64,000 bases of DNA from Chloroflexota bacterium (GTDB taxonomy: Bacteria; Chloroflexota; Anaerolineae; Aggregatilineales; J027). The notes under the pieces were generated by a model that ran no database searches, was not told the origin of the DNA, and saw only the letters and a program-made list of their open reading frames with translations. Positions 19,701 to 28,156 of this stretch are shown here, one piece after another. The stretch covers positions 136,810 to 200,809 of the forward strand of contig JACRBG010000001.1 in assembly GCA_016234595.1 (NCBI GenBank). The letters are read 5' to 3'. Each line of letters opens with the position of its first letter. Within the stretch, counting starts at the first letter, position 1. Position numbers and translations under genes: made by a program.

Positions 19701-22615
19701 TAGATGACCGTGAACGTGCCAACAGCAGTACCCGCCAATTTTATGTGGTCGGCAGTGGCCCGATTTATTGGGGGCAGCCTTCGCAATATATCAACCTTAT
19801 GGCGGATAAGGACACCTACAAACCCGGCGATACGGCCCAAATCCTAATCCCTCATTCGCTTTCAGGTGAATCCACTGTGCTGATTACCGTCGAACGTGAA
19901 GGTATTCTCAGTTACGATGTGGTCAAATCCGAAGGGGCGACACTGGTCTATGAATTGCCCATCACCGAAGACTTTGTATCGGCTGTCTCAGTTTCGGCAA
20001 CCATAGTCAAAGGTATTGATGCCAACAACCCGAATCCAACTATCCGCACGGGCAGCGTTTATTTTAGTGTTGAACCTGTCCAACAACGCTTGAATGTCAC
20101 GGTCACACCCTCAGCCGAGATCACCCAACCCGGCGACACGGTGACGTTTGATGTGTCCACTACCGACGCGGCGGGCAACCCGGTCTCGGCTGAGGTGGGT
20201 ATTGGCTTGACGGATAAAGCCATTCTCTCGTTGTTGCCACCTAATAGCGGCCTAATGGAAGACACGTTCTATGGGTATCAAGGCAACTATGTTTACAGCT
20301 ACTATTCGCTAACTTCGCTGCTGGACGAACTCACCGATAAAAATATCGAACGTGCCCGTGATGCCGAAGAAAGCGGAGCGCTTGCACCTGCCGCAGCCGA
20401 TGGTATGGGTGGTGGCGGTGGTGGTGGCGGTGGTGGTGGCCTAACCAGCGTCAACGTCCGCGAGAATTTTGAACAGACGCCTTTGTGGGCACCGCATGTC
20501 GTCACCGATGCAAATGGCAAAGCCTCCGTCTCGATTGAGTTACCCGACAACCTTACGACGTGGAAATTGGATGCCCGGGCCGTTACACTTGATACGGCAG
20601 TCGGTCAAACGACCACCGAAATTGTCACCACGCTGCCCTTGCTCATTCGTCCGGTTGCCCCACGTTTCTTTGTGGTGGGGGATCGTGTTCAATTGGCGGC
20701 AGTAGTCAACAACAACACGCCTGAAGCGCAAACGGTACAAGTTATCCTAGAGTCTAATGGGGTCACGCTTGAAAGTGACGCCACCCAAACCGTCACCATC
20801 GAACCGGCTGCCCGGGCGCGGATTGAATGGAATGTCGTGGCCGAAGATGTGCCGTTTATTGACCTGACCTTTGGGGTCATCGGCACAGATTATTCCGACG
20901 CAGTGAAACCAACTCTCGCCACTGGGCCAGATGGTACAATTCCCGTCTATCGTTATACTGCCCCCGATACGGTTGGGACGGCTGGGATGCTGATGGACGC
21001 AGGTTCACGTACCGAAGGCATCAGCTTACCGACCCGCTTAGATACCAGTCGTGGGGAACTCACCATTCATCTCGACCCCTCCTTGGCCGCGACCCTGACA
21101 GATTCGTTTGACTATCTGAAAAACTATCCACATCAGTGCATCGAACAGACCGTCAGTCGTTTCCTGCCCAATATCGTGACCTACAGCGCCTTGAAAGATT
21201 TGGGGATTCAAGACCCCGCATTGGAAGCGAATTTGTTTGTGGCGCTTGAAGAAGGCCTCGACAAACTCTCAACCCAACAAAATCCCGATGGCGGCTGGGG
21301 CTGGTTCGGCGGGATGGAAAGCAATCCCTATGTAACGGCCTACGCTGCATTGGCCCTGATTGAAGCACGGAACGCAGGTTTGGATGTGGATGCCACCATG
21401 CTAGATCGGGCGTTGAATTTTGTGCGCGGTGATGTCAAAGCCGTGACGATCAATAGCGACGACTGGCAACTGAATCGGCAAGCCTTCTATGCTTATGTCT
21501 TTGCGCAAGATGGGCAAGCCGACCCGAATCAATTGGCCTCCCTCTATGACCAGCGGCTACGTTTGTCCTATGCCGCACGGGCCTATCTACTGATGGTCTA
21601 TCAACAACTGAATCCTGATGCGCCCGAAGTGGCTGATTTGGTGAGTGATTTAACCAATGCGGCTTTCCTATCGGCAACGGGTGCTCATTGGGAAGAAGCG
21701 AATGATGATTGGTGGAACTGGGGCAGCAATACCCGCACTACCGCGATTGTCTTAGCGGCTCTTGTCCAAGCGCGGCCCGATAATGAACTGCTGCCGAATG
21801 TGGTGCGTTGGTTGATGGTGGCGCGTAAAGGCGACCATTGGGAATCCACCCAAGAAACCGTCTGGGCCATCATCGGCTTGACTAAGTGGATGGTACATAC
21901 AGGCGAATTACAGGGCAGTTATGAATACACCGCCGACCTGAACGCTGGCAATATTGCAGATACGACCGTCACACCAGACACTGTACGCGACGGTCAGGTA
22001 CTGCGAATTGCCGTGAGTGATCTACTGAAAGACGAACTGAACCGTCTGGTGATTGGGCGTGGTGAGGGCGACGGGGTGTTGTATTACACAGCCCACCTCA
22101 ATGTGCGCCTGCCTGTAGATGCGGTTGAACCCGTTAGCAAGGGTATTACTGTCACCCGTCAATATTTCTTGCAAGGCGACCCTGAAACACCCGTAACCAG
22201 CGCCAAAGTTGGTGACATCATTACGGTGCGTCTGACAATCACCTTATCACAAGACATCTACTACTTCGTATTGGAAGACCCCATTCCGGCAGGTACGGAA
22301 GGCGTAGACACGTCGTTATTGACGACTAGCCAACGTCCAGAGGGGCCAGATTTGCAATTGGTCTCCGAGGAATATGATCCCTTCTGGTATTGGGGTTGGT
22401 GGTGGTTTGATCGCACCGAACTGCGCGACGAGCAGACCAATCTCTATGCCGACTATTTGCCCGACGGCACGTATACCTATACCTATCAAATTCGGGCCAG
22501 TGTACCGGGTGAATTCCAAACCATCCCGGCTCATGCCTATGCCTTCTATTTCCCCGAAGTCTTTGGCACTACGAATGGCACACTATTTACCGTTGAAGCT
22601 AGTGAGGCCGAGTAA
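16703..22615 (+). CDS. Bacterial alpha-2-macroglobulin with thioester
   Basis: This 1970-residue exported protein probably traps proteases. The start is TTG at 16703, nine bases after GAGGAG; the ATG at 16698 runs into a stop after two codons. A signal peptide covers about 1-31. Four SbsA-like Ig domains (about 35-450) precede the macroglobulin core, which includes a polypeptide-wrapping 'YTDRPIYRPGETIYFRG' MG2 motif near 673-690. A run of 11 glycines near 1236-1247 lies before the conserved 'WKLDARAVT' region. The thioester motif CIEQ is intact at 1479-1482, followed by an alpha-helical toroid ('PDGGWGWFGG') and a C-terminal receptor-like domain. The usual partner pbpC is not nearby. It follows the envelope transporter cluster, but no shared function is demonstrated. 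Confidence 0.93.
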   Translation: MTRKALLFTLLLVSIITSALTGVNPTPVHSQDGGGVELPPQVIDVWPLPGVEMAANNPLTITFDQPMDQASVVSALTFDPAIEGSLTWTDARTVAFVPTATWPTGMEYAVTIGTGATTIIGVPFAEPYAFKVKTVGPLQVSTVIPEDGSTGIAADSTLIVTFNRPVVPLVTSSEMGDLPVPLTFSPAIEGKGEWLNTAIYQFTPSVPLQGGTTYTLTVASGLTSVDGAVLADDFSWSFSTLPPQILSLSPSVNQDTVPLESPITVTFSQPMDKASTEAAFSVIQAFTSNPPIAGAITWSDDATILTFTPAEMLNINSAYQVIIKPTAMSASGEAMLDLSTAFGNDEGYIFYTVPYPGIDSTYPENNATDVNPGYGAKIYFVSPMNTETLEGKIQINPEPEVWTPQVNGNQALMINFAAKPLTQYTITLLAGAEDVYGNPIANDYTFTYSTVDIPVWATPITNYSDVIVTGAYRENTTIAVSVSGKPTVAFNLYRLDIALLESAVNYYSDSRPAWETSDNLLRSWTQTFDSNGFEGIAREVYLASEQGGQLAPGLYWLVITDESNLNYQSYDQVLSVVNAGITFKRTPDEGFIWVTDMQTGVPVADTTVTVYYQGEPIGRGQTDANGIFRSPIDSSLSNSFISVVADGAGVYGAWYGWNGGTPPDQTTYVYTDRPIYRPGETIYFRGVIRDKNDMTYTVPNAQTIWVQAEIGYDGVYIYDAPLELSEYGTFSGEIQIPEDAQLGDGYINVSLDSEALSQYSGGVYFTVAEFRVPEYEVSVTAQQDEIFQGDTLSAIAKSSYYFGGAVSNAQVSWYATANLAYFNYTGPGSYSFYNDEWEYYYYQYIGEGTGTTDSNGQFVIQTDSTKSDANAPLNITVEATITDESNQAITSRTTVLAHPADIYVGTASNQYFGYEKDPITVDLIAVTADSQPIAGKHLDVEVIEQRWVQVPDSTQFGVYYWQQDSIPVETGTVTTAADGTASYTFTPPNGGIFRIKVTGLDDRERANSSTRQFYVVGSGPIYWGQPSQYINLMADKDTYKPGDTAQILIPHSLSGESTVLITVEREGILSYDVVKSEGATLVYELPITEDFVSAVSVSATIVKGIDANNPNPTIRTGSVYFSVEPVQQRLNVTVTPSAEITQPGDTVTFDVSTTDAAGNPVSAEVGIGLTDKAILSLLPPNSGLMEDTFYGYQGNYVYSYYSLTSLLDELTDKNIERARDAEESGALAPAAADGMGGGGGGGGGGGLTSVNVRENFEQTPLWAPHVVTDANGKASVSIELPDNLTTWKLDARAVTLDTAVGQTTTEIVTTLPLLIRPVAPRFFVVGDRVQLAAVVNNNTPEAQTVQVILESNGVTLESDATQTVTIEPAARARIEWNVVAEDVPFIDLTFGVIGTDYSDAVKPTLATGPDGTIPVYRYTAPDTVGTAGMLMDAGSRTEGISLPTRLDTSRGELTIHLDPSLAATLTDSFDYLKNYPHQCIEQTVSRFLPNIVTYSALKDLGIQDPALEANLFVALEEGLDKLSTQQNPDGGWGWFGGMESNPYVTAYAALALIEARNAGLDVDATMLDRALNFVRGDVKAVTINSDDWQLNRQAFYAYVFAQDGQADPNQLASLYDQRLRLSYAARAYLLMVYQQLNPDAPEVADLVSDLTNAAFLSATGAHWEEANDDWWNWGSNTRTTAIVLAALVQARPDNELLPNVVRWLMVARKGDHWESTQETVWAIIGLTKWMVHTGELQGSYEYTADLNAGNIADTTVTPDTVRDGQVLRIAVSDLLKDELNRLVIGRGEGDGVLYYTAHLNVRLPVDAVEPVSKGITVTRQYFLQGDPETPVTSAKVGDIITVRLTITLSQDIYYFVLEDPIPAGTEGVDTSLLTTSQRPEGPDLQLVSEEYDPFWYWGWWWFDRTELRDEQTNLYADYLPDGTYTYTYQIRASVPGEFQTIPAHAYAFYFPEVFGTTNGTLFTVEASEAE

Positions 22616-22645
22616 CCGTCCCAACATGATCAACTAGCCAATATG

Positions 22646-22677
22646 AACCCCCTTCTCGATAATAAGGTTAGGGGGTT
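22646..22677. terminator. Hairpin after the alpha-2-macroglobulin gene
   Basis: AACCCCCT pairs perfectly with AGGGGGTT around a 16-base loop, 30 bases after the stop codon. The following bases (TAGCTTATC) are not a good U tract, so it may be a weak terminator or an mRNA 3'-end stabiliser. Confidence 0.5.
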
Positions 22678-22698
22678 TAGCTTATCAATAGGAATTTT

Positions 22699-23865
22699 AT
22701 GAGTAGATCCCAAAAGAAACGTGGCTTTCGCCCAATTGTCGTGGGAAATCAGCGGTTCCGATGGAGATTTAGAGCAGGGTACGACAACAGTTTCATGGAA
22801 ATTAGTGCCGAAGACATTCATGGGCAGAAATTGATTGTGACGCTACTAAATTGGCGTGATCCTTGGCTAAATCTAGCAGGTTTTGAATTGATACCAAACA
22901 GTATTCAGTTTTATACCTCTGTCCAAAATAACCCTCCCGTGATTACCTCTAGATTTGTGCGACAAGCGATCTTGTTCGCTTTATCCGAAGGTTGGCAACC
23001 AACTAAAAAATCATCAATGCCACTGAAGATTTGGTATCAAGATAATAAGTTTTCGCTCCTTGTCGAACAGGTGGTATCTGTCCCTGTCAATCCAGACGGT
23101 AGAATATTTAGATTCAAGCAGGGACAACTTTTACTAAATTTTGCATATGAACCTAAGGGAGATACATCTATGCCTGCCCAAGACGAAATTTATCAAAAAC
23201 ACGCCGACAAATATGATTTATTGGTCATGCGCGAGGACTATCAAGCGAATATCCTTGCGGCTTTGCAGAACATTTATCCTTTGCAAGGAGCGGAAGTGGT
23301 CGAATTTGGCGCTGGCACAGGCCGAATGACAGGCATCGTTGCGCCTTATGTCAAGTCCATTTTGGCAACCGACATTTCTAATCATATGCTGGCGGTGGCC
23401 GATGAAAAATTAACACCCCAATATCCTCATCTGCGTTTAGTTGTAGCCGACAATCGCCAAATGCCCATTAAAAATGCCAGTGCCGACATCGCCATTGCTG
23501 GGTGGAGTTTTGGTCATGCGACGGTCTGGTATCAGGAAAATTGGCAGGCCGAAATCAGTCAGGCTGTGGATGAAATGCGACGTATCTTACGTCCGGGTGG
23601 AGTTGCTATTATTTTAGAAACGTTGGGTACAGGCCGCGAGGTGCCCAATCCACCCACCGACATCCTAGCGGCATACTATAACTGGATGGAAAACGAGCAG
23701 GGCTTTAACCATACATGGATTCGCACCGATTATCGTTTTGAATCACCCGAAGAAGCTGATTTTCTAGTACGCTTTTTCTTCGGGAATAATTTTGCGGATA
23801 CGGTCATGCATGGCAATCAAGTTGTTTTGCCGGAATGCACCGGGGTGTGGTGGTTAAGGGTTTAA
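22699..23865 (+). CDS. Class I SAM-dependent methyltransferase with novel N-terminal domain
   Basis: The 388-residue frame has two parts. Residues 158-388 are a class I methyltransferase: motif I 'EFGAGTG' at 202-208, an acidic residue ending strand 2 ('LATDIS'), 'VVADNRQMP' at the third strand, and 'RRILRPGGVAIIL' at strand 5. Residues 1-157 are a separate, basic, beta-rich domain that I do not recognise. Met158 (23170) is preceded by GGGAG at eight bases, a good ribosome site, so the methyltransferase may also be made alone, or the gene may be a recent in-frame fusion of two genes. The substrate is unknown. The 3' end overlaps the convergent NUDIX gene by 12 bases. Confidence 0.8.
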   Translation: MSRSQKKRGFRPIVVGNQRFRWRFRAGYDNSFMEISAEDIHGQKLIVTLLNWRDPWLNLAGFELIPNSIQFYTSVQNNPPVITSRFVRQAILFALSEGWQPTKKSSMPLKIWYQDNKFSLLVEQVVSVPVNPDGRIFRFKQGQLLLNFAYEPKGDTSMPAQDEIYQKHADKYDLLVMREDYQANILAALQNIYPLQGAEVVEFGAGTGRMTGIVAPYVKSILATDISNHMLAVADEKLTPQYPHLRLVVADNRQMPIKNASADIAIAGWSFGHATVWYQENWQAEISQAVDEMRRILRPGGVAIILETLGTGREVPNPPTDILAAYYNWMENEQGFNHTWIRTDYRFESPEEADFLVRFFFGNNFADTVMHGNQVVLPECTGVWWLRV

Positions 23866-24333
23866 AGCGGCTTGGACAGCCTTCCAAACCATCTCACCAG
23901 CCGTAAAACTGGCAGCGGTGCATTGGTCAATTGCTACCCAATGGGGGTTCGTTGTCCACTCATCCTCTAAGATACTATTGCGGATGATGCCACCCGTCAC
24001 TTCAGCTCGATAGAAAAAGTGTAGGGTATGCCAATGTTTGCCGCTAGGAGTCAGGAAAAAGTTGTCCTGCACATGCACCAAGTCTTGGATTTTCGCTTCT
24101 AAGCCCGTCTCCTCCCAAACTTCGCGGATAAGGGCCTCAGTCACTTGTTCCCATACCTCCACCCCGCCACCGGGTAAATCATATTTGTGGCTATGAAGGT
24201 TATCCTGTATCAATAACTCGCCAGCCCCAGTGAAAATCAAGGCATACACGCTCGGTCGCCACACCATTTTTTCGACCAGCATTTCCACTGGCTCACCATT
24301 AATGTTGCGACCTTTGCGGAATTCGGGTGGCAT
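23854..24333 (-). CDS. NUDIX hydrolase
   Basis: This 159-residue enzyme hydrolyses a nucleoside diphosphate linked to another group. A full Nudix box lies at 56-78, starting GGVEVWE and ending REVWEETGL, with the catalytic REXXEE glutamates at 71, 74 and 75. The preceding strand 'YALIFTGAGELLIQDN' and the following 'FFLTPSGKHWHTLHFFYRA' are typical of MutT-like or ADP-ribose-type members, but the substrate cannot be called. The start lies eight bases after the DUF5996 stop, so the two are co-transcribed. Confidence 0.9.
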   Translation of the reverse strand: MPPEFRKGRNINGEPVEMLVEKMVWRPSVYALIFTGAGELLIQDNLHSHKYDLPGGGVEVWEQVTEALIREVWEETGLEAKIQDLVHVQDNFFLTPSGKHWHTLHFFYRAEVTGGIIRNSILEDEWTTNPHWVAIDQCTAASFTAGEMVWKAVQAALNP

Positions 24334-24341
24334 AGGTGGTT

Positions 24342-25127
24342 TTATCCTTTAGTCAGCAGCGGAGCAATGGTTTGGAAAATTTCCGACTGGAAGCCTTCAA
24401 TCACTTGTGAAGTTCCTGTCATACCACGCAGGCTATCATACGGAACGACAACGCCTGTCCAGCCTTCGGTGTGCCAATGCGCCAACTCGGGTAGTTTGAT
24501 GTCGAGCAAGCCGGGGGGAATGGGCCAAGCATAGGCATAGAAATAGGGGCGTGGAAGGCCTTCACTTTGAGGCGCAAACCCAAAATTGAGATGTGGGGCT
24601 TGTTCAGTGGCCTCATTGGTCGCAAACCACAGGAAGGATAAATCAAAATGATGCGGCCAAAGTGCTATGGGCGACATCAACCCGTTTAAGCGGGCACGGA
24701 AACGGGCGGTAGCGGTAAAAACGGAATAGAGCGCGTCGGCATAGTCTTCGGCGATGGAAGGGCTTATGACAAAAGCCTCTGTATCCGTCAGTTTATCTTC
24801 GGGCAAGGTAATGGCATGGCCTAGATGGGCTAATAATGCGCTGGCCGCCTGCCCTAATGAGGCTTGGCTGTGACCAATAAGGGATATATCAACGGTGGGG
24901 CTGCCGGCTGCTCGATATACCAAATGGCTATCCACAAAATCCAAGACAAATTCACCACCAAAAGGCAATTGCCCCGTGCTTAGGCCTTCTGGCACAACTT
25001 GAAGACTGTGGTGAAGATGATGAGGCAAGGGTTGAAGGACTTGTAGCCGGATTTCACGTAAAACCTTGGAGGCACGGTGCAGACTGTCGCGGGTGTCGTC
25101 CCAAAAATTGAGTTCAGGCAGCAGCAT
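24342..25127 (-). CDS. DUF5996 family protein
   Basis: This 261-residue soluble protein of unknown role has recognisable landmarks of the DUF5996 family. These are an N-terminal 'TRDSLHRASKVLREIRLQ', a central 'HLGHAITL' strand, 'FRARLNGLMSPIALWPHHFDLSF' near 145-170 and 'RPYFYAYAWPIPPGL' near 195-210. The family is widespread and uncharacterised. It lies between a WecA/MraY-like transferase gene (18 bases upstream) and a NUDIX gene (8 bases downstream) on the same strand. The only functional clue is this co-transcription. Confidence in the gene is high and in the family name moderate. Confidence 0.75.
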   Translation of the reverse strand: MLLPELNFWDDTRDSLHRASKVLREIRLQVLQPLPHHLHHSLQVVPEGLSTGQLPFGGEFVLDFVDSHLVYRAAGSPTVDISLIGHSQASLGQAASALLAHLGHAITLPEDKLTDTEAFVISPSIAEDYADALYSVFTATARFRARLNGLMSPIALWPHHFDLSFLWFATNEATEQAPHLNFGFAPQSEGLPRPYFYAYAWPIPPGLLDIKLPELAHWHTEGWTGVVVPYDSLRGMTGTSQVIEGFQSEIFQTIAPLLTKG

Positions 25128-25145
25128 AATCTATCCCTTGTAGAA

Positions 25146-26240
25146 TTATTTTGACGATGAAGTAGTCTCCGATTGAGGGGCGATTGTTACACCCCTTGAA
25201 CGTCCCCGCCAACTGACAATCGCAAATGTGCCAAGCACCATCACCACCATCACCACTAAACCCATCAATTTATAGAGGCGACTGGTAGTTAACAAAGCTA
25301 CGCCTCCAAAGACAGCACTGAAGGTGTAATACCCCAAAACGATGGTGCGCTGTGAATAGCCTAAATCTACGAGACGTAAATGCAAGTGCCCACGATCACC
25401 CATCATCGGGTTGCGCCCTTCCATAATGCGGCGGATAGCCTGCCACGCTAAATCCATCAAGGGTAGGCCCATAACCAACAAAATAGTCGCCATTTTTGCG
25501 CCACCGATGATGGCTAGGCAGCCCAATGTGAAACCGAGAAAGGTCGCCCCACCCCCCATAAAGACTTTGGCAGGGTGAAAATTGTAGGGCAAGAAACCGA
25601 GGGTCGCCCCAAACAAGGCTAAGGGTAGTAATCCCACGCTAATTTGGTTGAGTTCAAAGGTGGCGTGTAGAAAAATAATAAAGGAAGCAATCGCCCCGAC
25701 CCCCGCCGCTAAGCCATCTAGTCCATCTAGGAAATTGACGGTGTTCATCATCAGACCTAGCCAAAAAAGGGTGATGGTGACTGTTACCCAATAAGGCCAG
25801 TCGGACTGGGTATTGCCACTAAAGGGGTTGTTAAAACTCTCGATAAAGATGAGAAAAGCCACTGCAATCGCTGCTGCGGTCAACTGAGCCAGATAATTAA
25901 CGATGGGTGAAAAATCATATTTATCATCGAGAACCCCCATGATATAGATGAAAACTCCGCCGACCAGCAAGCCAGTCAAGCGGATAATTTCATTAGAATC
26001 AGTGGTTTTCACCTCAGTAAATTGGGCCACAATCGCGGCGACAACAAAAGCCACCGCAATCGCCAAACCACCGAGTTTGGAGGTTGGGCGTTGATGCAAG
26101 CGGCGGCCTCCCGGCTTTGCCAAAATGTTCAGCCGATGGCCTAAACGAATTGCCAATGGGGTCAGCAGCGATGACAAGCCAAAGGCCACCCCAAAAACAA
26201 GCAAGAAAGTTGGCCCATGTTCCGACACAATATCTGTCAT
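25146..26240 (-). CDS. Undecaprenyl-phosphate sugar-1-phosphate transferase, WecA/MraY family
   Basis: A 364-residue polytopic membrane enzyme that probably transfers GlcNAc-1-phosphate from UDP-GlcNAc to undecaprenyl phosphate to start a cell-surface glycan. Roughly ten hydrophobic segments are visible. Family motifs include 'NFLDGLDGLAAGV' (the Asp-rich catalytic loop) and 'GDRGHLHLRLVDLG' (the carbohydrate-recognition His loop). The HLHLRL form points to WecA/TagO-like members rather than MraY. I chose the ATG at 26240; a TTG at 26264 would add eight residues. It follows upp by 48 bases on the same strand and probably shares its promoter. No other glycan genes are nearby. Confidence 0.88.
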   Translation of the reverse strand: MTDIVSEHGPTFLLVFGVAFGLSSLLTPLAIRLGHRLNILAKPGGRRLHQRPTSKLGGLAIAVAFVVAAIVAQFTEVKTTDSNEIIRLTGLLVGGVFIYIMGVLDDKYDFSPIVNYLAQLTAAAIAVAFLIFIESFNNPFSGNTQSDWPYWVTVTITLFWLGLMMNTVNFLDGLDGLAAGVGAIASFIIFLHATFELNQISVGLLPLALFGATLGFLPYNFHPAKVFMGGGATFLGFTLGCLAIIGGAKMATILLVMGLPLMDLAWQAIRRIMEGRNPMMGDRGHLHLRLVDLGYSQRTIVLGYYTFSAVFGGVALLTTSRLYKLMGLVVMVVMVLGTFAIVSWRGRSRGVTIAPQSETTSSSK

Positions 26241-26288
26241 AGCTAAACTGCCATTGTCTATCAATTGCTCTCGGATACTGAAAACTGA

Positions 26289-26915
26289 CTAGGCTGTGCC
26301 GAATTGACGATCGCCAGCATCACCCAGACCGGGTACGATAAACCCAATTTCATTCAGGCGCTCGTCAACAGCCGCCAAATGAATTGGAATGTCGGGATGG
26401 ACACTTGAGAGTTTTTCAATCCCCTCTGGTGCGCCGATGAGACCTACATATTTAATATGGTGGACACCCCAATTCTTCAAAACATCTACCGCCGCGACGG
26501 CTGAACCCCCTGTCGCCAGCATAGGATCGAGAATGAGGCAGAGTTGAACGGTTGGTTCGACAGGTAATTTATTATAGTATTGAACCGGGCGGAGTGTACG
26601 CTCATCTCGATAGAACCCAAGATGCCACACTTGGGCGCCCGGAATCATCTCTAACATGCCAGCGACCATGCCGAGACCAGCCCGTAGAATTGGAACAAGG
26701 CCGATTTCTTGCTTTAAGCGATGCCCTTGTGCTTGTCCCATCGGCGTGTTGACCGTCAATTCATCTAACGCGAGATCGGCGGTCGCTTCGTAACACAACA
26801 ATTTTGCCATCTCGCCTACCAGTTCACGGAATTGGCGATGTTTGGTTTCAGTGTCGCGGAGCAAGGCGAGCTTGTGTTGCAAAAGGGGGTGTTTAGACAC
26901 ATGTACTTGTGCCAT
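26289..26915 (-). CDS. upp: Uracil phosphoribosyltransferase
   Basis: It salvages uracil to UMP using phosphoribosyl pyrophosphate. The family pattern begins '[18 protein letters not shown]' just after Met at 26915, giving 208 residues, exactly the usual size. The PRPP loop reads '[13 protein letters not shown]', the flexible loop '[20 protein letters not shown]', and the C-terminal uracil-binding region '[17 protein letters not shown]'. An in-frame ATG at 26975 would add 20 residues. A perfect AAAGGAGG (26962-26955) lies between the two with no ordinary start codon at the right distance, so the true start is unsettled. A fully consensus promoter lies upstream at 27029-27001. Confidence 0.93.
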   Translation of the reverse strand: MAQVHVSKHPLLQHKLALLRDTETKHRQFRELVGEMAKLLCYEATADLALDELTVNTPMGQAQGHRLKQEIGLVPILRAGLGMVAGMLEMIPGAQVWHLGFYRDERTLRPVQYYNKLPVEPTVQLCLILDPMLATGGSAVAAVDVLKNWGVHHIKYVGLIGAPEGIEKLSSVHPDIPIHLAAVDERLNEIGFIVPGLGDAGDRQFGTA

Positions 26916-27000
26916 AAGGGTGATCAGGGGCAATAACTCTTGCGCCTGAAAAATCCTCCTTTGTGAATTATTCATTAAAACTTTCAATCCAGCGCGAAAG

Positions 27001-27029
27001 ATTATACGTGGCGGAAAGACGCATGTCAA
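27001..27029 (-). promoter_or_regulatory. Consensus sigma-70 promoter for upp operon
   Basis: TTGACA (27029-27024), exactly 17 bases, then TATAAT (27006-27001): a perfect match to the sigma-70 consensus in sequence and spacing. Transcription should begin near 26994, about 80 bases before the upp ATG at 26915. It should drive upp and the transferase, DUF5996 and NUDIX genes. Confidence 0.88.
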
Positions 27030-27067
27030 AACATTATGGATACGCCTTTCGGCCATTTTCGCACTAG

Positions 27068-27096
27068 TTGACTTGCCTATAGGACAAGAGTATAAT
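27068..27096 (+). promoter_or_regulatory. Near-consensus sigma-70 promoter for the DUF4388 operon
   Basis: TTGACT (27068-27073), 17 bases, TATAAT (27091-27096). Transcription would start near 27103, giving an 80-base leader before the DUF4388 gene. It is divergent from the upp promoter, with the two -35 boxes 38 bases apart. Confidence 0.85.
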
Positions 27097-27182
27097 CCCA
27101 ATGAAGGTTGCACAATTCATTGATATTGCATTAACACACCGTCAAGGCTAGTCTCTAGCGACTCCAGGAGTATTAGAAGTCA

Positions 27183-28073
27183 ATGGCGCTTAAAGGTAAT
27201 CTAGCGGTTTTTACTACTACGCAATTGCTCAATCTGATAAATCTTTCGAAAAAAACTGGGGTCCTTACACTTTATGAAGGTCACAAAACGGGCAAAAAAT
27301 TAACTTTGGGCGATGGCCTCACCCAAATTGATGAAGTAGCTCCCGGCAAAGAAATCGCCCATCTCAATTTCCAACAAGGGATGTTGGTTTTTGCAGATAT
27401 GAACGGCAAGGACGGTCACCTCGCCAGTGTTTTGCAACGCGCCGGAAAATTGAATGAAGAGCAGGCCCGTACTATCCGCGAAAAAGCCGCCACTTTAAAT
27501 GATAAAGGTCTGGCTCTGCGCCTCATTAATGCCAATTATGTGACCAAAAACGACATTGTCCGAAGTATCCAAAAACACGCCGTCAGTATTGTGTTTGACT
27601 TGATGACGTGGAACAAAGAGCCGTTTGAATTTAAAGAAAATATTGCCCCCCCCGATAGTCACATTCTCGTGCCAATTGACCTAAAAAACGTTATTATCGA
27701 AGGCACGCGCGTCATCACCGAGCAAAAACACCTTGAGGAAGAAATCGAAAACCTCGACTTCGCCCTTAAATTCCCAGAAAACCCCGGTGAAAAATTCAAA
27801 AATGTGCAGCTTGGCACCAATGAATGGCGTGTAGTGGGTTTCATCAACGGCAAAAACACCATTCGGCAGATCGGCAAGGCCTGTAATATGACTGATACCG
27901 AAATTCGCCGGATTGTTTATGGATTATTGCAAGCTGGCTTGGTGCAGATGATTAGACCCCAGTCGGCTGAACAGCCCAAGCGTGGCACCGACCTGAAGCG
28001 GCAACAACCCGCCAATACCCGAATTGAGCGCGATGTTATCCAGCGCCTGATTGTAAAAATTAAGAATACCTAG
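27183..28073 (+). CDS. DUF4388 (PATAN-like) domain protein
   Basis: The 296-residue cytoplasmic protein opens with a DUF4388 domain (about 1-165). Its landmarks are 'LKGNLAVFTTTQLLNLINLSKKTGVLTL', then 'LNFQQGMLVFADMNG', and later 'IVRSIQKHAVSIVFDLMTWNKEPFEF', the pattern found in PatA/FrzS-type signalling proteins. A basic linker and a winged-helix-like segment near 210-255 ('TIRQIGKACNMTDTEIRRIVYGLLQAGLV') follow. Its close neighbour is a small Ras-like GTPase 83 bases downstream. In other bacteria such pairs work in polarity, motility or heterocyst-pattern signalling, so a GTPase-regulating or scaffold role is plausible but inferred. Confidence 0.85.
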   Translation: MALKGNLAVFTTTQLLNLINLSKKTGVLTLYEGHKTGKKLTLGDGLTQIDEVAPGKEIAHLNFQQGMLVFADMNGKDGHLASVLQRAGKLNEEQARTIREKAATLNDKGLALRLINANYVTKNDIVRSIQKHAVSIVFDLMTWNKEPFEFKENIAPPDSHILVPIDLKNVIIEGTRVITEQKHLEEEIENLDFALKFPENPGEKFKNVQLGTNEWRVVGFINGKNTIRQIGKACNMTDTEIRRIVYGLLQAGLVQMIRPQSAEQPKRGTDLKRQQPANTRIERDVIQRLIVKIKNT

Positions 28074-28156
28074 TTTAGTCATCATTTTTTATCATCCGTG
28101 CCAGGGAGGGGGTTACTCCCAGCTTTCATGGTAGAAATGCGAGTACCGAGACACCT

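Noticed and set aside
20401-20441. GGT/GGC repeat as a microsatellite or assembly artefact
   Set aside because: It keeps frame, mixes synonymous codons and lies within the macroglobulin protein as an 11-glycine linker.
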